A model generated the notes under the pieces. That model ran no database searches. It saw only the letters and a list, made by a program, of their open reading frames with translations, and was not told the DNA's origin. This document shows positions 1 to 7,616 of a stretch of 64,000 nt of DNA, piece by piece. Position 1 is the first letter of the stretch, and every line of letters starts with the position of its first letter. Origin of the DNA: Caldilineaceae bacterium (lineage in GTDB: Bacteria; Chloroflexota; Anaerolineae; Caldilineales; Caldilineaceae); the NCBI GenBank assembly GCA_026989655.1, contig JALSIX010000038.1, forward strand, positions 17,671 to 81,670, given 5' to 3'. The position numbers and the translations under genes were made by a program.

Positions 1-416
1 CGCAGCTCGTTGCCCAGGAGCGTGCTTCGGGGGGGCCACTTCCCCTGGGCCAGGGCCGTGTGTCCGGGCACCACCCGCTTGGCCAACGCCAGCATCAGGG
101 CCACCGCGTGTTCCGCGGTGGACTCGGTGGGGCCCTCCGGGGTGTTGCACACCACCACGCCTTGGGCCGTGGCCGCGTCCAGGTCCACGTTGTCCAGGCC
201 GATGCCCGTGCGCACCAGGATCCGCAGGTGGGGCAACTGTTCGAAGGCCGACCCGTCGTAGCGGAGGTTCGAGGAGGCCAGGATGGCCTGGGCCGGGCGG
301 GCCGTTTCCAGGGGAGGGCGTCCTGGCTTGGGCTGGAGGACCACCACATCCGAGGGCAGCCGGTCCAGGGCGTTGGAGAGCAAGGGGGCCTCTACCCAGA
401 GGTGAGTGAGCTGCAT
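1..416 (-). CDS. D-isomer-specific 2-hydroxyacid dehydrogenase, N-terminal part (cut by window edge)
   Basis: Only the first 138 codons lie in the window; the gene runs off the left edge. The start is an ATG preceded by GAGGAGA at suitable spacing. The visible part is the N-terminal substrate-binding domain of a D-2-hydroxyacid dehydrogenase (phosphoglycerate dehydrogenase-like): a short beta-alpha pattern, then LRILVRTGIGLDNVDLDAA and VCNTPEGPTESTAEHAVALM, the conserved run leading into the Rossmann domain. Enzymes of this family reduce 2-keto acids with NAD(P)H or oxidise the D-2-hydroxy acid. The nucleotide-binding and catalytic His/Glu residues lie outside the window, so substrate cannot be judged. 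It follows the ChbG-like gene by 37 bases on the same strand and is probably cotranscribed with it. The family call is firm and the specific enzyme is open. Confidence 0.85.
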   Translation of the reverse strand, partial: MQLTHLWVEAPLLSNALDRLPSDVVVLQPKPGRPPLETARPAQAILASSNLRYDGSAFEQLPHLRILVRTGIGLDNVDLDAATAQGVVVCNTPEGPTESTAEHAVALMLALAKRVVPGHTALAQGKWPPRSTLLGNEL

Positions 417-453
417 GGTCTCTCCTCGTGTTCGGTGTCTCCGAGGTCGGGGA

Positions 454-1353
454 TCAAGATCTTCCAGGGACCAGATCTCGATATCCGATGGGCACCATGC
501 CTCGGTCGTCCAGGAAGCGGCGCAGCCGTTCGGACTGGAAGTAGCGGTACTCGAACACCCGCCAGGCCGCCCATTCGGGGGACAGGGGCTCCACGTCCCC
601 CGGGGCATTGGGATGGAGGCTGAAATAGGTGATCCCGGGCGGCAACTGGTCCAGGATGGACTCGTAGAGGGCCGCTCGTTCCTCGTCGGAGTGGGCCGAC
701 ACATGGCTGGGGGTGATCCGGAACCAGTCCACCAGGGCCATGCCCCGATCCTCCAGCTCCCGGATCCGTCGCTCCCAGCTCTCCGGGTCCTCCGGTGTCA
801 GGCCCATGTGGGCCAGCACGGGATCCACCTGGCGGGGGAGAAGGATGGGGAGGCCGTGGTCCAGCCCCAACTGGATGTAGATCTCCAGGAGACGGGGTTC
901 CTTGGCGAACCCCATGTGGTTGTCCAGGTGGGTGGGGTTCACCCCGAAGCGGCGCACCTGGGCGATCTGGGCCTCCAGCTCTCGGTGGGCCGCGGCCAGG
1001 TGCACGTGTTGGGCCAGGGCCTCCACCGTGGGCCACAGGTAGCCCTGCGGATCCAGCAGGCCGCTGTTCTCCTGCCGGGTGCTGAGAGGGCCCCAGCGGT
1101 ACCCGGGCCATTCGCTGGTCAGGGTCAGGTGGACTCCCAGGTCCACCTGGGGGTGGGCCGCTGCATGGCGCAGGATCTCCGGCGCCCAGGGACAAGGGGC
1201 CATGACCGAGCCACATCGGACCATGCCGGCCTCCAGGAGTTCCAGGAAGGCCTGGTTGGCCCCATGGCTCATGCCCAGGTCGTCCGCGTGGAAGATGACC
1301 AGGCGGGTGTCCGCATCGTATCCGAGCCGAGACAGCAGGGGGTTGGGGGCCAT
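454..1353 (-). CDS. ChbG/YdjC-family carbohydrate deacetylase
   Basis: A protein of 299 residues from the chosen ATG. It belongs to the YdjC/ChbG family, metal-dependent deacetylases of N-acetylated di- or oligosaccharides with a TIM-like fold. Visible marks are IFHADDLGMSHGANQAFLELL near the N terminus (the HADD metal-binding/catalytic motif), VDLGVHLTLTSEW, NPTHLDNHMG and the late ISYFSLHPNAP-like segment (ITYFSLHPNAPGDVEPL), all typical of the family. A GTG at 1389 would add 12 residues, but its only SD-like sequence abuts it. The internal ATG at 1353 has GCGAGG about 9 bases upstream and gives a normal family N terminus. It lies directly upstream of the dehydrogenase gene. The substrate is unknown; an N-acetylated sugar is the family expectation. 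Confidence 0.85.
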   Translation of the reverse strand: MAPNPLLSRLGYDADTRLVIFHADDLGMSHGANQAFLELLEAGMVRCGSVMAPCPWAPEILRHAAAHPQVDLGVHLTLTSEWPGYRWGPLSTRQENSGLLDPQGYLWPTVEALAQHVHLAAAHRELEAQIAQVRRFGVNPTHLDNHMGFAKEPRLLEIYIQLGLDHGLPILLPRQVDPVLAHMGLTPEDPESWERRIRELEDRGMALVDWFRITPSHVSAHSDEERAALYESILDQLPPGITYFSLHPNAPGDVEPLSPEWAAWRVFEYRYFQSERLRRFLDDRGMVPIGYRDLVPGRS

Positions 1354-1425
1354 GGTGGCAAGCCTCGCAGAAGATCGTCCCAGCTCCACCTCCCAGGGGG
1401 CCGGGCAGAGCGTCTCCTCTCCTCC

Positions 1426-1431
1426 ATGGTA
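1426..1431 (-). promoter_or_regulatory. Possible -10 element for the ChbG-like gene
   Basis: On the minus strand TGG precedes TACCAT, an extended -10-like element about 70 bases upstream of the ChbG-like start. No convincing -35 is present. The rest of the 514-base gap (1354-1867) holds the oppositely directed promoter and a long leader for the transporter gene. I see no gene in it. Confidence 0.3.
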
Positions 1432-1462
1432 CCATCAAGGGGACAGGAGGTGAAAACACGCT

Positions 1463-1491
1463 TTGCGAAACGGTGCACCTTATGCTACACT
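1463..1491 (+). promoter_or_regulatory. Promoter of the dipeptide-type transporter operon
   Basis: TTGCGA (1463-1468), a 17-base spacer and TACACT (1486-1491) preceded by TGC form a sigma70-like promoter with an extended -10. The transcript would start near 1498 and carry a leader of about 370 bases before the binding-protein ATG. I recognise no known riboswitch in that leader; it holds only a 33-codon open frame from 1497 without a Shine-Dalgarno site. Confidence 0.5.
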
Positions 1492-1867
1492 CCAAGATGC
1501 CCCCTGAACGCTCCGAGCGTGCGGCCCGATCCGTGTTCCACCTCCGAGCCGATCCGCTGCACCGCACTGTGCCTGGATCGAGGGAAGAGCCACCATAGCC
1601 AGCCCGTCCGGGTTCTGGCCACGCCGGACCGACGCTTCGTCCGGGTGCCATCTTGTTCCAGGGGGCGCCGGGACGGGCCCCGCTCCAGGCCGGGGGCGTG
1701 GGCCTGGGAGCTCCCTGGTGGATCCCCCTCGGCCTTCCCGTCGGACACCGCCTCCATCCTGGCACGTCTGTTCGAACCGCTGCGCTGCTCCCGGACGGTG
1801 GACGCGATCGGGATGCGATCCCGGCTATCCGACACCCTTTCTCGACCGTTTCACAGGAGGTGACGCG

Positions 1868-3493
1868 ATGAACGCACCACATCGGCTGTTGGCCCTGGCC
1901 CTGTGGGCGGCCCTGGCCCTGTGGGTGGTGGGCTGTGCCGCGCCCGCGGCGCCCGGAGCCCCGGCGGCCCAGCCCCCATCGGCCCCGGAGGCGGCTGGGC
2001 CGGAGGAGGCGGCGGCTCCCGCGCAGCCGCCGACCGGGCCCACTGGGGAGCTGCGGGTAGCCCTGTCCACCATGCCCAACTCCATCTACATGCCTCGGGC
2101 CGCGGAGCGCAACGCGGCCAATGCAGCCAGCCAGCTCTACGATTCCCTGGTCTGGGTGGACGACGAGGGGAACCTGGTCCCGGCCCTGGCCACCGAATGG
2201 GAGGTCTCCGAAGATGGCACCGAGTACATCTTCCGGCTCCGCCAGGGGGTGACCTTCCACAACGGCGAGCCTTTCAACGCGGATGCGGTGGTCTTCTCCT
2301 GGGAGATGGGCAAGGATCCGGAGAACGAGTATGCCTACATCTGGGAGATGGCGGACAGCGTGGAGAAGATCGACGACTACACGGTGCGGATCACCACACC
2401 GGAGCCCAACGCGCTCTTCCTGCGCTTCATGGCCTATAACTGGATGATGGTGCCTCCCCAGTACTTCCAGGAGGTGGGGGTGGAGGGCTTCGAGCAGCAT
2501 CCCATCGGCACCGGCCCCTTCAAGTTCGTGGAGTGGAAGCGGGGCGATCGGATCGTCTACGAGGCCAATGAGGACTACTGGCGGGAGGAGATGCCCAAGG
2601 TCAAGACCCTGATCTTCCGCCCCATTCCCGAGTCCTCCACCCGGGTGGCCGCGGCCCGTACCGGCGAGGTCCACATTGCCCAGCGCCTGAGCGCGGAGGA
2701 GGCCCAGACCCTGGAGGACGCGGCCAACGTGCGCATCCTCTCCTATCCGGTGGATCGGGTCTACTACATCGCGTTCAACAACCTGACCACCGGCAAGGGC
2801 ATGCCCACCGAGGATGTCCGGGTGCGCCTGGCCATGAACTACGCGGTGGACCGCCAGGCCATCGTGGATGCCCTCTTCGACGGCAAGGCTCGTCTGTCCA
2901 CCGGCTTCATCACCCCGGCCAACCTGGGCTTCGACGAGAGCCTGGAACCCTATCCCTATGACCCGGACCGGGCCCGGGAGCTGCTGGCCGAGGCCGGCTA
3001 CCCGGACGGCTTCTCGATCGGCATGGCCTGCCCCACCGGCGCGTACACCAACTTCGAGCAGGTGTGCGAGGCCGTGGCCGGCTACCTGGGGGACGTGGGC
3101 ATCCAGGTGGACCTGGAGTTCATGGAGTCCGGCCAGTACTGGGACCTGGAGGCCAACAAGGAGCTGCCGCCCCTGTTCGGCGATAGCTGGTCCTCGGCCC
3201 TGGGCGAGGCCTACAACCGCCTCCTGGGCGCGCTGGGCGGCTGGGATGCCACCTATTCCTCCTGGTACGACGAGAAGATCGGGGAGTACCTGGACCAGAT
3301 CATCGTCACCATCGACGACGAGGCCCGGGCCCAGCTCTACCGGGAGCTCCAGCGCTACATGTACGAGAACCCGCCCTTCATCTACCTCTACGAACCCTGG
3401 GCCTTCGAGGCGGTCAACGTGGCCGTCCACGACTATCGGCCTCGGGCCGCGGAACAGTACTTCCTCATGTACACCTGGATCGAGGAACCGTAG
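1868..3493 (+). CDS. ABC transporter substrate-binding lipoprotein, dipeptide/oligopeptide type (SBP_bac_5)
   Basis: 541 residues from an ATG preceded by AGGAGGT. Residues 1-23 form a lipoprotein signal ending in VVGCAAP, so the protein is anchored outside the membrane by the Cys, followed by a flexible Ala/Pro/Glu linker of about 35 residues. The mature part has the family-5 solute-binding fold: QLYDSLVWVDDEGNLVPALA, a TEWEVSEDGTEYIFRLRQGVTFHNG block, YAVDRQAIVDALFDG and the C-terminal LYRELQRYMYENPPFIYLYEP. Family 5 proteins deliver peptides, nickel, opines or oligosaccharides to a DppBC-type permease. The two permease genes follow directly. The ligand cannot be read from sequence; the sugar and inositol enzymes downstream leave room for an oligosaccharide rather than a peptide. 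Confidence 0.92.
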   Translation: MNAPHRLLALALWAALALWVVGCAAPAAPGAPAAQPPSAPEAAGPEEAAAPAQPPTGPTGELRVALSTMPNSIYMPRAAERNAANAASQLYDSLVWVDDEGNLVPALATEWEVSEDGTEYIFRLRQGVTFHNGEPFNADAVVFSWEMGKDPENEYAYIWEMADSVEKIDDYTVRITTPEPNALFLRFMAYNWMMVPPQYFQEVGVEGFEQHPIGTGPFKFVEWKRGDRIVYEANEDYWREEMPKVKTLIFRPIPESSTRVAAARTGEVHIAQRLSAEEAQTLEDAANVRILSYPVDRVYYIAFNNLTTGKGMPTEDVRVRLAMNYAVDRQAIVDALFDGKARLSTGFITPANLGFDESLEPYPYDPDRARELLAEAGYPDGFSIGMACPTGAYTNFEQVCEAVAGYLGDVGIQVDLEFMESGQYWDLEANKELPPLFGDSWSSALGEAYNRLLGALGGWDATYSSWYDEKIGEYLDQIIVTIDDEARAQLYRELQRYMYENPPFIYLYEPWAFEAVNVAVHDYRPRAAEQYFLMYTWIEEP

Positions 3494-3573
3494 CGCTTGC
3501 CACATCTCCGGGCGCTGGGTGGGGGCGAGCATCCCTCCACCTGGCGCCCTCCATTCCCCTCCCGAGCGAGGCC

Positions 3574-4494
3574 ATGTTCGGCTATCTTCTCACCCGGATG
3601 GCCCAATCGATCCTTCTCCTGTTCGGCGTGGTGGTCATCGTCTTCTTCATCATCCGGCTGACCGGCGATCCGGCCTCTCTGATGGTGCCCCGAGACGCCT
3701 CCCCGGAACAGGTGGAGGCCTTCCGAAAGGCCATGGGCTTCGACCGCCCGGTCTACGTCCAGTTCATGGACTTCGCGACGGGCGTCCTCGTCCTGGACCT
3801 GGGCACCTCCCTCAAGCTCAACCGCCCCAATCGGGCCGTGATCCTGGAGCGGCTGCCGGCCACGGTCCAGTTGGCCGTGGCGGCCATGGCGGTGGCCACG
3901 GCCATCGCGATCCCCCTGGGCACCCTGAGCGGCACCTATCCCGGCTCCTGGGTGGACGGCCTGGGCCGGGCGTTGGGCCTCCTGGGGCAGGTGACGCCCA
4001 GCTTCTGGCTGGCCATGATCCTGATCCTGGTCTTCGCGGTGCAGTTGGGCTGGTTCCCCAGCTTTGGCCGGGATCGCTGGATCTCCGTGGTGTTGCCCGC
4101 GGTGGCCCTGGGGCTGGGGGTCATGAGCCAGCTCTACCGCCTGACCCGGGCCCAGGTCCTGGAGATCCGGACCAACGACTTCGTGCGCACGGCCCGCTCC
4201 AAGGGGCTGTCCGAGGTCCTCATCATGGCCCGGCACATCCTGCCCAACACGGCCATCGCCCTGATCAGCGTCATGGGGGTCCAGTTCACCTATCTCCTGG
4301 GGGGCTCCATCTACATCGAGACCATCTTCGCCTGGCCGGGCCTGGGCAGCCTTCTGGACGAGGCCATCAAGGGCCGGGATTTCCCCCTGGTCCAGGCCAT
4401 CACCGTCTTCTTCGCCAGCTTCGCGATCCTCATCCATCTGGTCACGGATCTGCTCTACGGGCTCCTGGACCCCCGCATCCGACGTGGAGCGTAG
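3574..4494 (+). CDS. ABC transporter permease, DppB/OppB family
   Basis: 306 residues with about six hydrophobic segments. The N terminus (MFGYLLTRMAQSILLLFGVVVIVF) is the first membrane helix typical of DppB-type subunits, followed by the external loop with LTGDPASLMVP and a MGFDRPVYVQF stretch. The cytoplasmic EAA loop, which contacts the ATPase, is visible as DFVRTARSKGLSEVLIMARH followed by ILPN. The C terminus ends in LDPRIRRGA as usual for the family. It lies 80 bases after the binding protein and 6 bases before the second permease. It forms half of the membrane channel for the substrate captured by the lipoprotein. Confidence 0.93.
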   Translation: MFGYLLTRMAQSILLLFGVVVIVFFIIRLTGDPASLMVPRDASPEQVEAFRKAMGFDRPVYVQFMDFATGVLVLDLGTSLKLNRPNRAVILERLPATVQLAVAAMAVATAIAIPLGTLSGTYPGSWVDGLGRALGLLGQVTPSFWLAMILILVFAVQLGWFPSFGRDRWISVVLPAVALGLGVMSQLYRLTRAQVLEIRTNDFVRTARSKGLSEVLIMARHILPNTAIALISVMGVQFTYLLGGSIYIETIFAWPGLGSLLDEAIKGRDFPLVQAITVFFASFAILIHLVTDLLYGLLDPRIRRGA

Positions 4495-4500
4495 TTCGCC

Positions 4501-5430
4501 ATGGAAGCGACGACCCATCCTCGGGCGGCCGGCCCCATGGAGGCCTTCCACCGGGATCCCACCTTCTGGGAGCGGCTGGGCGCGGTGTGGCGGATGTTGC
4601 GCCGGGATCGGGCCGGCCTGTTGGGGCTCCTCCTGGTCCTCCTGGTGGTCTTCACCGCGGTCTTCGCGGAGCCGATCGCGCCCCACGATCCCCTGGACCA
4701 GAACCTCCGGGCCGCGAAGATGCCTCCAGCCTGGCAGGAAGGGGGCTCGTGGGAATATCCCCTGGGCACGGACAACCTGGGCCGGGACATGTTCAGCCGC
4801 ATCGTCTTCGGCAGCCGGGTCTCGGTGACGGTGGGGGTCTTCGGCGTGGCCATCGCGCTCACCCTGGGGATGGTGGCCGGGCTGTTGGCCGGCTACGTGG
4901 GCGGCTGGCTGGACACCCTCCTCACCGGGACCATCAACCTGCTCCTGGCCATCCCCTACGTGATCCTGGTGGTGGTCGCGGCCGCGGTGCTGGGCCGGAG
5001 CCTGATCAATGTGATCCTCCTCTTCGGCGTCACCAGCTCGCCCCTCTTCGCCCGGGTCACCCGGGGCGAGGTCCTGCGCATCCGACAGGCCGAGTACATC
5101 CAGGCCGCCCAGTGCATCGGGGTGCCCACCGGCCGGGTCCTGCTGCGGCACATCGTCCCCAATCTCATCGGGCCCCTCCTCACCCTGGCCACCTTCGAGA
5201 TGTCGGCCATGATCTTCTACGAGGCCGGCCTCAGCTTCCTCGGCCTGAGCGTTCCCCCCAGCGTGCCCAGTTGGGGCAACATGCTGACCCAGGGCCGCAA
5301 GTACCTGAACATCTATCCCTGGATCGCGGTCTACCCGGGCCTGGCCATCGCGGTCACCGCGCTGGGCATGAACCTGTTGGGCGACTGGCTGCGGGATGTG
5401 TTGGACCCCCGCACCCGGCGGGACCGATGA
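4501..5430 (+). CDS. ABC transporter permease, DppC/OppC family
   Basis: 309 residues. The N-terminal cytoplasmic tail contains WRMLRRDRAGLLGLLLVLLVV leading into the first helix, as in DppC proteins (OppC_N segment). It is followed by FAEPIAPHDPLDQNL, HPLGTD-like YPLGTDNLGRDMFSR and the EAA loop around IRQAEYIQAAQCIGVPTGRV with LLRHIVPNLIGP. FYEAGLSFLGLSVPPSVPSWGNM is a strong family marker near the C terminus. It pairs with the upstream DppB-type subunit. No DppD/DppF ATPase gene is present in the operon or elsewhere in the window, so the energising ATPases must be encoded elsewhere. Confidence 0.93.
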   Translation: MEATTHPRAAGPMEAFHRDPTFWERLGAVWRMLRRDRAGLLGLLLVLLVVFTAVFAEPIAPHDPLDQNLRAAKMPPAWQEGGSWEYPLGTDNLGRDMFSRIVFGSRVSVTVGVFGVAIALTLGMVAGLLAGYVGGWLDTLLTGTINLLLAIPYVILVVVAAAVLGRSLINVILLFGVTSSPLFARVTRGEVLRIRQAEYIQAAQCIGVPTGRVLLRHIVPNLIGPLLTLATFEMSAMIFYEAGLSFLGLSVPPSVPSWGNMLTQGRKYLNIYPWIAVYPGLAIAVTALGMNLLGDWLRDVLDPRTRRDR

Positions 5431-5475
5431 GGCCAGGGAGATTCCATCCCCAGCCGCACGGACCGGAGATCCCCC

Positions 5476-6255
5476 ATGGCCTACCCCTCCCCCTATGCGG
5501 AACTCATCCAGTTCGCCGTGCGGCTGGCCGAGCTCAGCGCCGCGGTGATCCGCCGCCACTTCCGCAGCGGCTTCGCCGTCCACCACAAGGCGGACGATTC
5601 CCTGGTGACCCCGGCCGATCAGGAGGCCGAGGAGGTCATGCGGGAGCTCATCGAACGACACTACCCCACCCACGGCATCCTGGGCGAGGAATACGGCCTG
5701 ACCCGGCCCGAGGCCCGGGAACGTTGGGTGTTGGACCCCATCGACGGCACCAGCAGTTTCGTGGCCGGGAGCTATCTCTTCGGCACCCTCATCGCGTTCT
5801 GCCAGGACGAGCGGCCCTGCTTCGGGCTGCTGCACCAGCCCCTGACCGACGATCTCCTGGTGGGCGACGGCCGACACGCCTGGCTCAACGGGGAACGGGT
5901 CCGTGTCCGGAGCTGCCCCTCCATCCGGGACGCGGTGCTTCTCACCAGCGAGCACCTCGACGTGCCTCGATACCAGGATGGACCGGCCTTCGAGGCCCTG
6001 ATCCGGCAGGTCCGCCACTACTACGGGTGGGGCAACTGTCATGGCTACTACCTGGTGGCCATCGGCGGTGCGGACATCATGCTGGATCCCCGGATGGCCC
6101 CTTGGGACCTCATGGCCCTGGTGCCCATCGTCCAGGGGGCGGGCGGCACGGTGACCGACTGGCAGGGCAACGATCCGGTGTCCGGCACCAGCCTGGTGGC
6201 CACCGGAGGGACCATCCACGACGCGGTGATCCGGGCCTTGAACCCGATCCGCTGA
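5476..6255 (+). CDS. Inositol monophosphatase-family phosphatase (histidinol-phosphatase-like)
   Basis: 259 residues, full length for the family. The metal and phosphate motifs are all present: HKADDSLVTPADQEAEEVM (the Lys/Asp-Thr metal region), ILGEEYG (Glu metal ligand), WVLDPIDGTSSFVAG (the DPIDGT signature) and the C-terminal APWDLMALVPIVQGAGG (the WDxAA-like motif, here WDLMA). These enzymes hydrolyse small phosphomonoesters such as inositol phosphate, histidinol phosphate or fructose bisphosphate with Mg2+. The HisN-like size and the conserved motif order favour histidinol-phosphatase or an unassigned sugar phosphatase. It is encoded 45 bases after the permease and 15 bases before the isomerase-like gene, so it is part of this operon. 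Confidence 0.88.
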   Translation: MAYPSPYAELIQFAVRLAELSAAVIRRHFRSGFAVHHKADDSLVTPADQEAEEVMRELIERHYPTHGILGEEYGLTRPEARERWVLDPIDGTSSFVAGSYLFGTLIAFCQDERPCFGLLHQPLTDDLLVGDGRHAWLNGERVRVRSCPSIRDAVLLTSEHLDVPRYQDGPAFEALIRQVRHYYGWGNCHGYYLVAIGGADIMLDPRMAPWDLMALVPIVQGAGGTVTDWQGNDPVSGTSLVATGGTIHDAVIRALNPIR

Positions 6256-6270
6256 GGCTGGAGGGGGCCT

Positions 6271-7173
6271 GTGTCCCATTCCCTGGCCATCACCACCGAC
6301 TATGTGGCCGATACCGGCGATCCGGAGCCGTACCTCCGCCGGGCCGCGGAGGCGGGCTTCACCCACATCCACTGGTGTCACCACTGGAACACCGACTTCG
6401 TCTACCATCCCTCGGAGGTGGCCCAGATCCGGGCCTGGTTGGAGACCTATGGCCTGCGGCTCCTGGATGTCCACGGTTCCGCGGGGGTGGAGAAGGACTG
6501 GACCGCGGCGGAGGCCTACCGCCGTCAGGCCGGGGTGGAGCTGGTGAAGAACCGGGTGGACCTGGCGGCGGACCTGGGGGCCGACGTGGTGATCATGCAC
6601 CTCTTTCCGCCGTCCGCGCCGGAAGAGCGGAGCACCTTCTGGGAACAGGCCCGTCGTACCCTGGACGAACTGGAGCCCTACTGCCGGACCCGGGGGGTCC
6701 GCCTGGCCCTGGAGAACCTCTTCCGTCTCCGGCAGCCGGTCCACCGGGAGCCCCGCCCCGAGGACTTCGAGCACAACTTCGATGCGTTGGTGCAGGTCCT
6801 GGACCTCTATCCTCCCGACTACCTGGGGTACTGCCACGACAGCGGCCATGCTACCCTGACCCCCGGCGGGATGGAGCGGGCCTGGCCCTTGGCGGACCGG
6901 CTCCTCGCGGTCCATCTGCACGACAACGACGGCACCTGGGACCAACACCGGCTGCCCTACGACGGCATCACCGACTGGGAGTGGACCGCGAGCTTCATTG
7001 CTCGTTCCTCCTACACCAAACCCCTGAGCCTGGAGGTCTCCATCCATCTGTCCGGGCTGGTCTACGAGGCGGAGTTCCTGGAGAGGGCCCATGCCAGGGG
7101 GCGGCGTCTGCACGCGGCCGTGGCGCGGCTGCGGGAGCGCGGCCCAGGGCCCGGGGAGGCGGCCGGGTCCTAG
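6271..7173 (+). CDS. Sugar phosphate isomerase/epimerase-like TIM-barrel protein
   Basis: 300 residues from a GTG start with GGAGGGG just upstream. It resembles the AP-endonuclease-2-type TIM barrels that include xylose isomerase-like and inosose epimerase-like enzymes. Visible marks are YLRRAAEAGFTHIHWCHHW, LLDVHGSAG, DVVIMHLFPPSAP, a Glu metal-ligand position in RLALENLFRL, a GYCHDSGHA motif (Asp/His ligands) and LLAVHLHDNDGTWDQH followed by a late Glu in SLEVSIH. These fit the conserved Glu-Asp-His-Glu metal site. The substrate is unknown. Its place after an IMPase-like gene and an importer suggests a role in using the imported compound. Confidence 0.82.
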   Translation: MSHSLAITTDYVADTGDPEPYLRRAAEAGFTHIHWCHHWNTDFVYHPSEVAQIRAWLETYGLRLLDVHGSAGVEKDWTAAEAYRRQAGVELVKNRVDLAADLGADVVIMHLFPPSAPEERSTFWEQARRTLDELEPYCRTRGVRLALENLFRLRQPVHREPRPEDFEHNFDALVQVLDLYPPDYLGYCHDSGHATLTPGGMERAWPLADRLLAVHLHDNDGTWDQHRLPYDGITDWEWTASFIARSSYTKPLSLEVSIHLSGLVYEAEFLERAHARGRRLHAAVARLRERGPGPGEAAGS

Positions 7174-7253
7174 CTCCCTCGTCCCCCCGGATCCTGGCCA
7201 GGGCCCCTGCCCGCGCGGCGATCCCCATGCATTGCCCCAAGGAGGTGGCAGAG

Positions 7254-7592
7254 ATGGCCAAAGTTCGACGGGTCTACTCCACCGATCCCGATCCAGAGAA
7301 GCCGGCCGAGACCGCGGCCACACCCCACGATCCCGCAGGTCCCTGGGCGGTCCAGGGGGATCGGCCGGTCCTGGTTCGGGTGGAGCGGAAAGGACGAGGG
7401 GGCAAGACCGTGACCGTGATCCGGGGAGTGCAGAGCCCGGCGGCCGGTCGGAGGGCCTTGCTCAAACATCTGAAGAGCCGGCTGGGAACCGGCGGCACGG
7501 TGAAGGGGGACCAGATCGAGATCCAGGGCGACCAGCGAGATCGGATCCTGCTGCTGTTGGAGGAGCTGGGCTTTCGGGCCCGGCAGGGATGA
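7254..7592 (+). CDS. yciH: SUI1/eIF1-like protein, YciH family
   Basis: 112 residues from the ATG that follows AGGAGGTGGCAGAG. The C-terminal half is a clear SUI1 domain: KTVTVIRGVQ, a basic LLKHLKSRLGTGGTV stretch, the GDQIEIQGDQRDRI segment and LLLEELGF. The N-terminal 55 residues are Pro/Asp-rich and probably disordered. YciH proteins are the bacterial relatives of translation initiation factor eIF1; in E. coli YciH influences start-codon fidelity and is not essential. The gene is the last of the plus-strand run and faces the glgC-like gene with a 24-base gap. Confidence 0.85.
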   Translation: MAKVRRVYSTDPDPEKPAETAATPHDPAGPWAVQGDRPVLVRVERKGRGGKTVTVIRGVQSPAAGRRALLKHLKSRLGTGGTVKGDQIEIQGDQRDRILLLLEELGFRARQG

Positions 7593-7616
7593 GCGGGCCG
7601 ATGGCGGAGACGGTCC

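Noticed and set aside
1497..1598. A 33-codon leader peptide before the transporter operon
   Set aside because: No SD, no amino-acid bias of attenuator peptides, and no terminator/antiterminator pair seen.
392..3532. Very long open frames (1000-1600 codons) on the strand opposite to, or out of frame with, clear genes, also at 2868-7592, 3433-7323, 10285-14154, 37570-42411, 39438-43010, 52006-55113 and 57902-62122
   Set aside because: They are dominated by Gly, Arg, Pro and His and show no domain motifs. They run through well-supported genes and arise because stop codons are rare in the other frames of GC-rich genes.
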